Assembly (NCBI GenBank): GCA_917880885.1
Contig: OU862930.1
Coordinates: forward strand, 30,572,040-30,636,039
Direction: 5' to 3'
DNA from: Limnephilus marmoratus
Taxonomy: Eukaryota; Arthropoda; Insecta; Trichoptera; Limnephilidae
DNA length: 64,000 nt
This document shows positions 34,221-45,963 of the stretch, piece after piece. Within the stretch, counting starts at the first letter, position 1, and every line of letters begins with the position of its first letter. The notes below the pieces were generated by a model, which had not been told where the DNA came from, made no database searches, and saw only the letters and a program-made list of their open reading frames with translations. A program made the position numbers and the translations under genes.

Positions 34221-34497
34221 TGAAAATATTCATTTCGGAAGCTGAATTTGACTTGACACACGTAGTACAAAGAACTTCTTCCGACATCAACTCCAGCACT
34301 TTCCCACAATCCGGACAATTGTAAGTCCCACTTTCGGGAATAAGACCCCATTCCACTATTTTTTTTAACATTTCATGTTTGTCGCCACAAATCTCCAATA
34401 TTTTCTTTAAATTCATCATTTTTAGATTCGCCAAAAGACCAATTTGAACAATGAATGAAAACCACAGAAAAAGTAAATTTACCGGAAACTCTAACAT
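34186..34497 (-). pseudogene. Merlin/IS1595-like transposase N-terminus
   Basis: The minus-strand frame includes a helical lead (MMNLKKILEICGDKHEMLKK), then EWGLIPESGTYNCPDCGK and a second cysteine pair in LCTTC. An EWGLIP-then-CPxCG zinc-ribbon start is typical of ISXO2/IS1595 and eukaryotic Merlin transposases (family knowledge). The catalytic DDE part is absent. Flanking sequence (GGAAGGTCTTCCTAGATAAT, TTACACGACTTTAAAA) recurs inside the element at 56416, tying the two together. This may be the relic of the transposase that moves that family. Confidence 0.5.
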
Positions 34498-34589
34498 CCG
34501 TAATTACATATCTCTCCATCTCGTTCTTTTTGAGAGCAGATAGCAGAGAGCTTACGGCGCCTTAAAGATTTACTCTGCGAAAGAATTAG

Positions 34590-34800
34590 AAAGACTAAAC
34601 GGGTGTCCTCTTTGTGCGGTGTTTTTTTTTTTTAGTTTATCAGCCTCCTCTTCGTGCGGTGCCTCGTAGAATAAAATATTTTTTACACTATGAAACAATA
34701 TTATAATAAATAAAGTCTACAATTATCCTACTCCTGATTTGTCTCATTCTCTCGAAGTTTGGTTTAATGAATGCTTCACTTCTCCCGCGTGTGAACTGCA
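34590..34800. repeat. CTTTGTGCGGTGCTTCG-type dispersed repeat
   Basis: Contains TGTCCTCTTTGTGCGGTG, CTCTTCGTGCGGTGCCTCGT and CCGCGTGTGAACTGCACAC. An inverted piece lies at about 35015-35105. Many more copies occupy 46.9-52.6 kb. Confidence 0.7.
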
Positions 34801-34839
34801 CACAAGTTTCATTTATTTATTTTAAAGATAGAATTATTG

Positions 34840-34925
34840 ACCGGTCAGTGATTAAGTGGGCACCGCGTTTAGGTCCCACCCGGGCGTCGCGTGTTTGATT
34901 CCTCGGCTCCATCACAACACAAACA
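34840..34925 (+). repeat. tRNA-derived SINE head
   Basis: GGTCAGTGATTAAGTGGGCA resembles an internal A box, and GTTTGATTCCTCGGCTCC a B box, at the spacing of a tRNA. The flanks are not a folded acceptor stem, so this is a SINE promoter rather than a tRNA gene. Confidence 0.55.
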
Positions 34926-35155
34926 ACATTTTCGGCTTTCTGTGGTGGTAGTAGGAGATTTTCAAACATTATTGGGTTATTCGTAACCCAATAATGTTTG
35001 TCTTTCTTTGAAAAAAATAATATCAGAGTGTGCAATTCACACGCGGTAGAAGTGAAATTTTCAGAAAACTAATGTACTTAGACAAGAGTGGGGAGACTAC
35101 GAAGCACTTTTTTTATCAATGTGGAGGATTATATTCAAGAATGGAAATAGATGGG

Positions 35156-37539
35156 GCGTAGCGTGGGGGGGGGCGGGGGGGGCGGCCCGCCCCGGGCGGC
35201 ACTTTTAAGGGGGGCGGCAAATTTTCACAATAAATAATAATAGGTATTATATAGGAAAAAATGAAACCATTTTAAATCATTATTTGAAAATGTTCTACCG
35301 TACGCATATTATGAGAGTAATACTAATAAAAGCTGTTAACTCACAAACAGATTCATTTTTAATTAAAACCAGAAATTTGTTCAGAATGTAATAACGAATG
35401 AATTTCAGTTGTTTATTCATCTGTTGATACGTTTCTGAAGAGGCCATTATTGTATTCGTAGTGCAGTTATAAAATTCTAGTTGCAGACTATGTATGTATG
35501 GGCTGCCAGAATCAAAAAGATACCATTTTCGTATTCTGAGTGAAGTTTTAATTCGCCAGATACAGATTTAATTTAACCCGTCTAATCACAAGAAACGCAA
35601 ATTATCACAAACATTTATTTTAAAATATAATTTTGAAACTATATCTCACACATTTAATTTAAAAATAAATTTGTGATTGCGATAAAAAGTTAGGAAACAG
35701 CTTTATTACATTTTTTTAAGAAAAGGAATCTGCATTTAAAATTTTAAGTTCATTCTATTTAAGGTCCTTTAATTCAAATTTTCGCAGGCGTGTATTTTTG
35801 AGCCAATTCACATTTCCAATATCAAAATTTTAATATTTAGAAACAATAATGTTCTAATAAGCACGTCAGACTTTATCTAGATTTTATAACAATTTTGTTT
35901 TTTTGCAAAAGGATAAAAAAAACATTAAAAAGGAATATTTAAAATGCATGGGAAGAACCGGGATTTTTGTGCGCAAACATTGACAAGGAAAAGTTTATAG
36001 ATTTTTTTTTTTCTTATTATTCGAAGGGTTAAAACAGTTTTCAGAATGTAAAATTTCATTTGAGGATTCATCTGCTGGCATAATTTAAAGGAAAACATTA
36101 TCTTATTCGAAGTTCAGTTATAAAATTCTAGTTGCAGACTCTGTATGTGCTGCCAGAATCAAAGAAAAACCATTTTCATGTTCTGAGTGTACTTTGAATT
36201 CTCCGCATACAGACTTAATTCAAAGCAATTTTGTGTTGAGAATGTAAATTTCCAGTTGTGGATTCATCTGTTGATACATTTCGAAGGAAAATATCCTTTT
36301 ATTTGAAGTTCAGTTATATTATTCTATTTGCAGACTATGTGAGTACTGCGTGAATCAAAGAAAAACCATTTTCATGTGCTGAATGTAGTTTTAATTCTCC
36401 AGGAACAGATTTAATATAAACCAGTACAGAATGTAGAATTCCAGTTGGATTCATCAGCTGACACATTTTGAAGGAAAACATTCTGTTATTCGATGCAGTT
36501 ACAAAATTCTAGTTGCAGACTATTTATTTAATGCTAGAATCAAAGAGAAACCATTTTCATGTTCATAGTGTAGTTTTAATACACCGCACACAAACTCGTT
36601 TTGTGTTCAGAATACACTGATAAATTCAATAACGAGTAGCAGATTCATTGTGCATCGAGTGAAGCGTTACATTTGAGTTACATAATGCTGTTAAATTCTG
36701 AGATATTGATTGTTGCGTGTGTAACTATTATTTGGGGGCTCTAACGCAGTATCAATTAATCAACTTTGGAGCATCAATTAATCAACTTTAAAATAATCCG
36801 GGTCGTATATAAAAAGGTCGTTATAAAAAAATAATTTCCCCCCCCCCCCCCCCGCCACTCGAAGTACTTAAATAAGGGGCGGCGAAATTTTCCTCCACCC
36901 CGATGCATTGATGAATTTTAATTCACAACATACAGATTTAATTAAAACCACTTTTGGGTTCAGAATGTAAGTGCCGGCAGAATTAAAGAAAAAACCATTT
37001 TCATGTTCTGAATGTAGTTTTAATTCACCGCATACAGATTTAATTAAAACCAGTTTTGTGTTCAGAATGTAGTGCCAAGTGCCACTAGAATCAAATAATA
37101 ACCATTTTTTTGTCGGTAGAGTGTAGTTTTGATACACCGCATATTGAGTTTAATTTAAACCAGTTTGGTGTTATCAATATAACAATAAGTTGCAGATTCA
37201 TCATGTACCGAGTGAAGCTTTGCATTTGTGTTGCATTCCCATACGTACGCGTGAAGATGTGAAATTCTATCACAAGCATACGATTCTCCATTTCTGAGAG
37301 CAGTTAATTAATATATAAATTTACAGTAGAATTTATAAGCATGATTTTATTGGAAGCGTTCTCGGCACATGGGATTGTAAAAATTTGCGTAAAAAATTGG
37401 CATAAAAAATAGGATATCTACCCCCCCCCCCTCCCCCCTAGTCAGCGCTTGATGAAAATCTGCGGATGAAGTACCTGTAGAAGTTGGGCGGCAAAATTTT
37501 CCTCCGCCCCGGGCGGCTGAACCCCACGCTACGCCACTG
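35156..37539 (+). mobile_element. Finger-derived hAT-like element Z5
   Basis: It begins GCGTAGCGTGGGGGGGGG and ends CCCACGCTACGCCACTG. The outermost few bases of the left end appear deleted. AGATGGG before and AGATGGGA after look like the remaining 8-bp duplication. The interior keeps at least six degraded finger blocks such as TTCATGTTCTGAATGTAGTT and CAGTTTTGTGTTCAGAATG. It shares long stretches with Z1 and Z6. No transposase is present. Confidence 0.75.
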
Positions 37540-37551
37540 AGATGGGATTAG

Positions 37552-38880
37552 GCGAGAAATTGAGTAATCTGAAAGTATGTTGCCTGTTGTATGCTGATGT
37601 TGCGGTACTGATTTCCGACAGTATCTCCAACTCGTGTCTAGGATGAACGAAGAATGTATGAAGAATGAGTTAATGATGAATGTAAGTAAGTCTAAAATCG
37701 TGGTGTTTGATACGAAAACAATGTGAAACTTAGTTGTGAATGATAAATACTTGGAGCAGGTGAAAGGTTTTTGAAGTGTGTATTTTGAAGTATATTTGGG
37801 AAGTGTGTTTACGGTAGATGGGAAGGCTGATAGAGATATGTGAAACAAGGTTAGGTAAATGTAGGTGACTCCATTAACGGAGGATAGAAAGCCATTGGTG
37901 CCAACAAAAAAACTGTGCAAAGAAGCGAAGCCAGATATCCATAATAGAGTGCTGGAACCGACCCTCATGTATGGCTGTGAGGCATGGAACTGGTAGAGGA
38001 AGGAAGAGGAAGGAAGCAAATGAAGGAAAGTAGACTGAATGCTGTAGAATTGCGATTCCTGAGGCGTGAGTGTGGTAAAACCATGTACGATCTTGGGAGA
38101 AACGTGGAGATCCGCGAAGAATGCAAGGCCGATGTAAATGTAATGAGTAAAATTACGCTCGGATGGATTGTAGAGCGAATGAACGAGAAAAGGAGAAGAA
38201 GCAGTCGGAGGCGCCCGAGGAAGACGTGTGACATTTCAATTTGGGAGGCGGGTATGGGTACCGCCGCCCCGGGAACCATTTATTGGATAACTAACACCTC
38301 TGCCATAGGTCACCCCCAAGTGGTTCACTACGTTTGGTGACTTAGCAGGGGTGCCCGAACTCAGAACTGAGGTCTTGGTAGCGGATGCGCCTGCCCAGCT
38401 ACTGCGTGGCGGAGAGAGACTGATTGAGGGAGGCCTTTCGACATTTTCAGCCGGACTCTCTCGACCCATCGCTTTGCACAGCTGTTGGAGGGATGGATTC
38501 ATACGTCCGTCACTCCTGGATACACTAAACCTCTGATTCCTACCCATCTCTAATACCTTTTTCCTTCCCAGAACTTCCTATCCTTCTCTTGCTTAAAAAG
38601 ACCCTCCTCACTGCATCCCCTAAGATGACATAGGGCCTGATGGAAATTATTTTTCTCATGGCCTTCTGACTGGAGCTAATATAAAAAAAAAATGACAAGA
38701 CCAGGTGAATCAGATACTTGATTCGGGCTGCGTCAAGAGTCAAAATAATAGAAGAGGATGTGTGAGACGATGTATGAATGTGAATGAGGCAAGGAGTGTG
38801 TGCCAAGACCGAGTTGTTTGGCGGTCCGTCCTCTCTGCCTACCCCTGCGGGAAACGGTGTTATGGTTAGTTAGTTAGTGA
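37552..38880 (+). pseudogene. RTE-type LINE remnant, split by retrosequence S
   Basis: Broken plus-strand frames follow the order of an RTE polymerase C-terminus. LYADVAVLISDS-like sequence appears near 37590, then NVSKSKIVVFD near 37680, and TLMYGCEAWNW near 37965. The frame at 37984-38340 follows with ESRLNAVELRFLRREC, NVEIREECKADVNVM and RWIVERMNEKR-like blocks. After the inserted S copy (38240-38697) the sequence resumes with GAGTGTGTGCCAAGACCGAG and GCGGTCCGTCCTCTCTGCCT, the usual 3' part of such elements. Stops and frameshifts are frequent, and the 5' half is missing. Confidence 0.7.
38240..38697 (+). repeat. Dispersed retrosequence S, copy 4
   Basis: A nearly complete copy, from GGGAGGCGGGTATGGGTACC to GGAGCTAATATAAAAAAAAA, inserted in the RTE remnant. 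It provides the clearest left boundary for the family. Confidence 0.8.
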
Positions 38881-39218
38881 AGGATGATTTTATACATATT
38901 TTTGTCGTCGAATTCTGGTGCACCTTTTGCTATACATTGGGTCATCATATTAATAATTATGCATTCTTCTTGGTGCGGTTCATTTTCATTTTGTGAGCTT
39001 TGAAGATTGGATATTAATTTTGCAAAAAGGTTGGATTTACCGTACCTATTATTTTAGAACTAATTAACTATTATATTAAAATAATAATAAATTTTCGTGA
39101 CGCATTTCTGTTTCATTAGAATTTCAAGTCGCTAACGGCGCTAAAGAAATTTCACTTAAAAATAAATATCTCGGGTTAAGAATAACCTGTCGCTATTTTG
39201 AAATCTCTTACTGCCAGC
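38881..39218. other. No gene recognised
   Basis: AT-rich sequence between the RTE remnant and the outer Z7 element. Nothing to report. Confidence 0.4.
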
Positions 39219-39776
39219 ACTATAGCCAGTGGCGTAGCTAGCATGGGTGGCACCCGGGGCGGAAAACGTGGTGTCACCCCCCCCCCCCATTAAAGTTTAC
39301 TTTTAGAAATTTAAAACGCAAACTTCGACCTCCTTAAATATCAAAACATTACTAGCTAGTCAAATGTGTAAACAAAATAAGAAAAAAATTTTGGAATCCC
39401 GACCGACCGAGCCATAGAGCTATAAATAACAGAGTTCTGAGTGGACTCTTCAATTCTAATATGCTGCAAAATTCCGAAGAAAATTATTTGCTGGCATTAA
39501 AACATCATTTTAACAACCCATATTTAAGTTAAAACCAGTTTTGTGTTATGAGTGTAACGATAAAATTTCAATTGTGAAATAGTGAAGGTGTAAGTCCTTA
39601 TTTTTAATTATTAATGCACACAGTACACGAAAATGGTTTTCCTCCGTTCTTAGCAGCATATAGTCTGCAACTTTCAAATCTTGCACTTGGAACTCGAAAA
39701 TGGTTTCCTTTGAAATTTCATTTGAAACTCTGTTTCGATTTCATTTCGAAGGAAACCATTCCCGAGTTCCACAATA

Positions 39777-40273
39777 AGGAACTCCAGTGAAAAATATTAT
39801 GGCTTTAAAAAAATATGTTAATATAGACCAATGAACGCTGATTCCGAATATATAAGTTTTATTTCATAATATTAAACGTAGAGTTCTTAAAAAAATATTA
39901 AAAAGTGTATTTTTAAACCTCTCGTGAAAACACACTGTAAAGTTGGTATTACTGAATGGTTAATGCTGACGTCACGCGTCACCAGTCATTGTATTGAAAC
40001 TTTGATTAGTAATGCTATTTCTAGGGAGAATACTTCGAACAACGGGATTCAAAATGGCGGCAATAGATCAGCTGATTGCCCTATCCTATACTAATTTTTC
40101 AGGAGTGATGACGTCACACGATTCGGTGGTTTTCGGGGGGTCTCAAAAATTAAAACTTTGACAATTATTTTATCTATTAAAACTAACTCTAAAAATAAAA
40201 ATAAAAATGCAGTTATTTAAGTTAGGAGGTCAGTATTAATTAAAAAAAAATAAAAAATTGGACTGGAGTTCTC
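39777..40273. mobile_element. TA-flanked MITE inside Z7
   Basis: The left end AGGAACTCCAGT and the inverse of the right end GAGAACTCCAGT match. TA sits on both sides (39775-39776, 40274-40275), consistent with a Tc1/mariner-type insertion. There is no coding sequence. The interior contains a GACGTCAC word twice. Confidence 0.55.
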
Positions 40274-41478
40274 TATTGTGAGATTTCCCCGAGTTGCAAG
40301 ATATGAAAGTTTCAGACTACGTGCTGCAAATACCGGAGGAAAACCATTTTCATGTTATGGGTGTAGTTTTAGCTAAAACAAGTTACCGAATACAGATACA
40401 ATCTTAAATTTCAACCAGTTTTGAAATAATTAATAAGGTTCAATTTTTATTTAAGCCGGTAGACTCTAACCAGATTAATGCTTAAGTTAAGAAAAGTCTT
40501 GTATTAAAAATTTCAAAAAAATATCCAGATGCGGATGCATGTGCTGACGCATTTCGAAGGCAACCATTCTCATTTTCCAAGTGCAGTTAAAAAATTCAAG
40601 TTGCATACTATGTGGTGCAAAAAGCTGATGAAAACACTTTTTGAGTTCTGGATGCAGTTTTGAACCTGGGGAAACGCACACAGAAAGTTAAAACCAGTTT
40701 TGTTCTCCAAATACAGTTTCGAGTGGAGTCTTCAATTCTTATATGCTGCAAAATTCTAAGAAAATCATTTGCTGGCGTGAAAATATAATTTTTACTACCC
40801 ATTATTAAGTTAAAACCAGTTTTGTGTTCAGAGTGTAACGATTAAATTTCAATCGTGAGATAGTAAAGGTGTGACTCCCCAGCTTTAATTTTTAATGCAT
40901 GCAGTACACGAAAATGGTTTAACTCCGATCTTTGTAGCACATATTCTTCAACTTTCAAATCTTGCACCTAGAACTCGAAAATGGTTTCCTTTGAAATTTC
41001 ATTTGTAACTCTGTTCATCTGCGGACCCATTTCGAAGGAAACCATTCCTGAGTTCTTATTGCAAGATATTCTCCGAGTTGCAAGATATGAAAGTTTTAGA
41101 CTAAGTGCTGCAAATATCGGAGGAAAACCATTTTCATTCCATGGGTGTAGTTTTAATTAAAACGAGTTACCGAATACAGATTCAATCTTAAAACCAGTGT
41201 TGAGATGTGCTTAAAATTTGGATTGCACACCAAACGCTCCAAAATTCGAAAGAAAACCATTTGCTTGTTCCGTGTGTAACTTTTATTCGAGCTTTTGAAT
41301 TCTCACACAGACTGACTCTTAATTTAAATCTGGAAAAATGTGAGATTAGTATAGGCCGGGTCAACGAATGAATAGGTACACCGTCAAGACGCTATACTCA
41401 CGTAACGTCGCCAATCAAAAAACTTTTTATTTGTCAAAATTACGACTAAGACAAAAATCTAATTTAAGTATTACTAGT

Positions 41479-43674
41479 CAGTGGTGGCGCGGGGGGGGCG
41501 GGGGGGGGGCGGCCCGCCCCGGGCGGCAGTTTTAAGGGGGCGGCACTTTTAAGGGGGGCGGCAAATTTTCACAATAAATAATAACATTATCTTGGAAAAA
41601 TTTAAACCATTTCAAATCATAATTTGAACATGTTCTACGATCCTTTCGTTTACGAATCCAACTCTTTTGTTAATTCATTAAAAATATCAATAACTATATT
41701 TTTTTAAGCTGCGAATTTCGCAATTCATAGGAAAACCGTACGCATATTATGAGAGTAATACTAATTAAAGCTGATAACTCGCAAACAGATTCACTCTTAA
41801 TTAAAATCAGAATTGTGTTCAGAATGTATTAACGACTGAATTTCAATTGTGTATTCATCCCGTCTAATCACAGGAGACGCAAATTATCCCACACATTTAA
41901 TTTTAAAATAAAATTGTGAAATTATGTCCCACACATTTAATTTTAAATAAATTTGTGATTGCAATAAAAAGTTAAGATTACAGTTTTATAACATTTTTTT
42001 AAGAAAAGGAATCTGTATTTTAAATTTTAAGTTTATTCTACTTTAGGTACTTTAATTCGAATATTCGCAGGCGTGTATTTTTGAGCCAATTCACATTTCC
42101 AATATGAAAATTTTAATGTTTAGAAACAATAATGTTTTAATAAGCACGTCGAAAAAATTACTTTATCTAGATTTTAGAACAGTTTTGTTTTAATAAAAAG
42201 GAACATTGCATGGAAAGAACCGGAAATTTTGTGCGCAAACATTGACAGGCAAAAGTTTATAGATATTTTTTTCTTATTATTCGAAAGGTTAAACCAGTTT
42301 TCAGGATGTAAATTTCCACTTAAGAATTCATCTGCTGACACAATTCAAAGGAAAACATTATTTTATTCGAAGTTCAGTTATTAAATTCTAGTTGCAGACT
42401 CTATATGTGCTGCCAGAATCAAAGAAAAACCATATTCGTGTTCTGAGTGTACTTTTAATTTGCCGCATACAGACTTAATTCAATCCAATTTTGTGTTGAA
42501 AATGTACATTTTCCGGTTGTGGATTCATCTTTTGACTCATTTCGATGAAAAACATCCTCTTATTCTCAGTTCAGTTATAATATTCTATTTGCAGACTATG
42601 TATGTGCTGCCAGAATCAAAGAAAAACTATTTTAATGTTCTGAGTGTAGTTTTAATTAACCGAATACAAACTGGTTTTGTGTTCAGAATACAACGATAAA
42701 TTAAATAACGAGTTGCAGATTCATGCTGCATCGAGTGAAGCTTTACATTTGAGTTAGATAATGCTGTAAAATTCTGAGTAATTGATTGTTGCGTGTGTAA
42801 CTATTGTTTGGGGAGTCTAGCGCAGTATCGATCAATCAACTTTGGAGAAGAATTTATAAAAATGATTTTCGTTGAAAGAATACTCGTCAAATGTGATTAT
42901 TAAAAAAATCCGGCTCGTTTATAAATAGGTCGTAATAAAAATATAGGATTTCCATATACAACCCCCCCCCCCACCGCTTGAAGTCCCAAATAAGGGGGCG
43001 GCGAAATTTTCCTCCGCCCCGATGTTCTGAGTGTAGGTTTAATTCACCACAAACAGATTTAATGAAAACCAGTTTTGTGTTCAGAATGTAAATGCCGGCA
43101 GAATCAAAGAAAAACCCTTTTCATGTTTTGAGTGTAGTTTTAATTCACCGCGTACAGATTTAATTAAAACCAGTTTTATGTTTATGAAAAAACCATTTTC
43201 ATGTTCTGAGTATAGCTTTAATTCACCACATACAGATGTAATTAAAACCAGTGTTGTGTTCAGAATATATACGCCGCTAGAATCAAAGAAAAACCATTTT
43301 TATGTTCTGAGTGTAGTTTTGATAAACCGAATATTTATTTTAATTTAAACCAGTTTTATGTTATCAATATATCAATAAGTTGCCGATTCATTGTGTACCG
43401 AGTAAATCTTTGCATTTGACTTGCATTCCATACGTATGCGCGGTGAAGATGCGAAATTCTTTTACAAGCATACAATTCTCGATTTCTGAGAGCAGTTATA
43501 TACAGTTTATACTCGGCACATTGGATTATAAGAATAGGCATAAAAAATAGGATATCTACCCCCCCCCCCCAGTCAGCGTTTGAAAATCTGCGGAAAAAGT
43601 ACCTGTCGAAGTTAGGGGGGGGGCGGCAAAATTTTCCTCCGCCCCGGGCGGCCGAATCCCACGCTACGCCACTA
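41479..43674 (+). mobile_element. Finger-derived hAT-like element Z6, nested in Z7
   Basis: It starts CAGTGGTGGCGCGGGG and ends CCCACGCTACGCCACTA. TTACTAGT flanks both sides (41471-41478 and 43675-43682). The last base reads A where the family has G. The first 350 bp are almost identical to Z1, but about 190 bp present in Z1 after the word GTGTATTCATC are deleted here. At least five degraded finger blocks remain. The frame at 42460-42699 is a frameshifted readout of these. Confidence 0.8.
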
Positions 43675-43814
43675 TTACTAGTTTATCGATTATACTTATA
43701 CATATAATTAAATTATTAAAAATATACAGTATCTTTATTTTTAGTAACTCAAACTAGATTTTGGATGATTCCCAAGCTAATATTGGATAAAATAATTAAG
43801 GTATTATGATTTAA

Positions 43815-45154
43815 CCCTAGAAAGATAACCTACGCCTCAGAGGCGCCCGCGACGATAAGAAAACGCTGTCTTTTTCTAATGACCGCGCGCATCTAGCTGT
43901 CCTTTTTTGTTAGCTCAGTCGTCGGTGCACAGGTGCACGGCACGGCCGTTTTTACGCGATAAGTACCAGATTTTTGCAGTTATGACCAGGTAATGCGCTC
44001 CGAAGGCGTATGGTTATCTTTTGAGTGACTTTTAGTAAAAGTATAAATTTATTTATACTTACAATACATGTTTATTATAGGTATATTTTTGTTGTTTTAG
44101 CATGATTTTTTTTTTACCTTCATCATGACTAGCCGAAGAATACTATCTGAAGATGCAATATTGTGATTTATGGCTGAAGAAGAAGAGAACGAGTATGATG
44201 GACATCAGTAAAGTGGCAGTGAAACAGAAGATCATATGAGTGAAGATGAAATGCAGAGTGACTATGAAGATAAATTCATCGATGATGAGGTGCCAGAAGA
44301 ATTGAATGATACACAAAATAAAGACAATATAACTCCACCAGTATCTTCAGAGCCTGGAAAAGGCGGGGTGGACACATTCGATCAAATGTGTTCCTCAATG
44401 TCATGTTCAAGAAAACCAATAGGTGGCCAATAGCTATGCTTTATGGCATACTGAACATGGCATTCGTCACAACGTTCTAGCGAAAAATGAAAAGCCTCTA
44501 AATAGAAGGGAATATATGAAAAAGTTAAGCACTCAGTTATCTGAACCGTGGATGATGGAAAGACTCGAAGCTCCTACTTTGCTCAAGCGTGTGCGAGACA
44601 ATATCACCAATATTCTTCCGAATCTGGATGTGCAGAGCTCTAGAGATAATGAAGAAGAACCTCCAGCCACGAAAAGACGGTATTGCAGCTTTTGCTTAGG
44701 TAAAAAAAAGAATTTCAAAGATGACTTGCGCCAAATGCAAAAAAACAGTTTACAAAAAAGATGTTTGCTTTGAATGCCTCTAAACCAAATTTTTAGCGAA
44801 TTAATTATAGTTTTGACTGATTATTTTATAGTTGATTAGTAAATGAAAATAGTTTAATTAGTTTTATAAAAAAAGATATAAATTTGTGATAATATTTTCC
44901 TGTAAACAGAAAAGGGTAAATTTTGTTGATTTTTTCTAGAGGTTTTTTGATTTAAGTTTAATTTTTAAAACAAATAAATAATTTCACTAAAAAAGTTTTT
45001 TTATTATTAGTTCATTAACCACATATTAAAATAATCACCTAAATAAATACATTACGTAGGTATTTAATAATAAAAAAAATCATTAATATATTATGCGCCT
45101 CTGCGGCGTATGGTTATCTTTTATGTACTGCAGAATAAGGTTATCTTTCTAGGG
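43815..45154 (+). mobile_element. piggyBac element, internally deleted
   Basis: TTAA target duplications (43811-43814 and 45155-45158) surround termini CCCTAGAAAGATAACC and GGTTATCTTTCTAGGG. These are the classical piggyBac ends. The CGCCTCAGAGGCG and CGCCTCTGCGGCG words give a second inverted motif inside. At 1340 bp it retains only the two ends of the transposase gene. Confidence 0.9.
44124..44780 (+). pseudogene. piggyBac transposase, deleted core
   Basis: From the ATG at 44124 the first residues (MTSRRILSEDAIL) run into a stop. An acidic N-terminal region follows (44236-44345). The sequence then jumps to KGGVDTFDQMCSSMSCSRK, the conserved block near the end of the catalytic domain, and after a frameshift continues (44423-44773) to the cysteine-rich C-terminus (RRYCSFCLGKKK, then CFEC in another frame). 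The segment holding the catalytic aspartates is missing apart from the last conserved VDxFDQ-type block. It cannot encode an active enzyme, but the ends could be moved by one made elsewhere. Confidence 0.85.
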
Positions 45155-45963
45155 TTAAAGCGCTAGTAATGCGAAGGTGACCTCTTATCCAAAGAATCGA
45201 CAACTGATCGAAATCTGAGGGTGCTCTTACAGTTGGTAGGCGAATTAACTACCCCATTGTATAATCGTTTGGTGTAAATTCTATCGGCAGTTGACTTGGT
45301 AATCGGTTTTAATAGCGCTGCGTCAACGAATTCAAAACGCATATTTCGAATTCATAAAAAACATTTTCTGAAAATCTCCAAATTACTTATTATTCCTTGT
45401 ATTTATTAATGTACACAAAACAATATAATACAGAGAAAACATACAGATGATTGATCATTTTTCTTCAATCAGTTATCGATCGATTCTGGTATAATTGCAT
45501 TCAAGTTTTGTGTCTATTAGAAAAGTGAACTATCAAATCCACTTACATTGTTTTTTTTTTAAATGATCTTTCAGCAATAATAAAAACGCTAATAGAATAA
45601 CAACTTTTCACTAATTCAAGTCAGTCAATAGATAGCAATTCACTCCACGAGTTAACGTTAACAATAAAAATAACATTACGAAAATATAATTACACAAGGA
45701 ATATTTCAGGGAAATCCCCGACTCAGCAACACTTCGAGCTAGGAAAAAAAATAAAAAAAATACATTTTTCTGGAATCCCCGACCGTAAACGTGCCATAGT
45801 GCTAAATAACTGTCAGTGTTCAAGCGTAAAATATTTTTTGTGGCAATTTTGCACTGTCGTAAGTTTTTTTCTCCACGTCCGAGTGTCACCCCCCCCCCCT
45901 CGGGTGGCACCCGGGGCGGTCCGCCCCCACCGCCCCCCCCCTCGCTACGCTACTGACTATAGC

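Larger units (their letters stand above)
39227..45955 (+). mobile_element. Outer finger-derived hAT-like element Z7 with nested insertions
   Basis: It starts CAGTGGCGTAGCTAGCATGG and ends CCTCGCTACGCTACTG. It is flanked by a perfect 8-bp duplication ACTATAGC (39219-39226 and 45956-45963). Its own interior differs from Z1 but is also degraded fingers: near 41250 GAAAACCATTTGCTTGTTCC reads KPFACS, and near 40345 CCATTTTCATGTTATGGGTG reads PFSCYGC. Inside lie a TA-flanked MITE (39777-40273), the complete Z6 element and a piggyBac remnant. Without these the element would be about 2.7 kb. Confidence 0.75.

Noticed and set aside
34840..34925. tRNA gene
   Set aside because: A- and B-box-like words are present but no cloverleaf with a proper acceptor stem could be drawn; better explained as a SINE head.
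37438..38019. 193-residue minus-strand frame
   Set aside because: Antisense to the RTE polymerase remnant and the Z5 terminus; no independent support.
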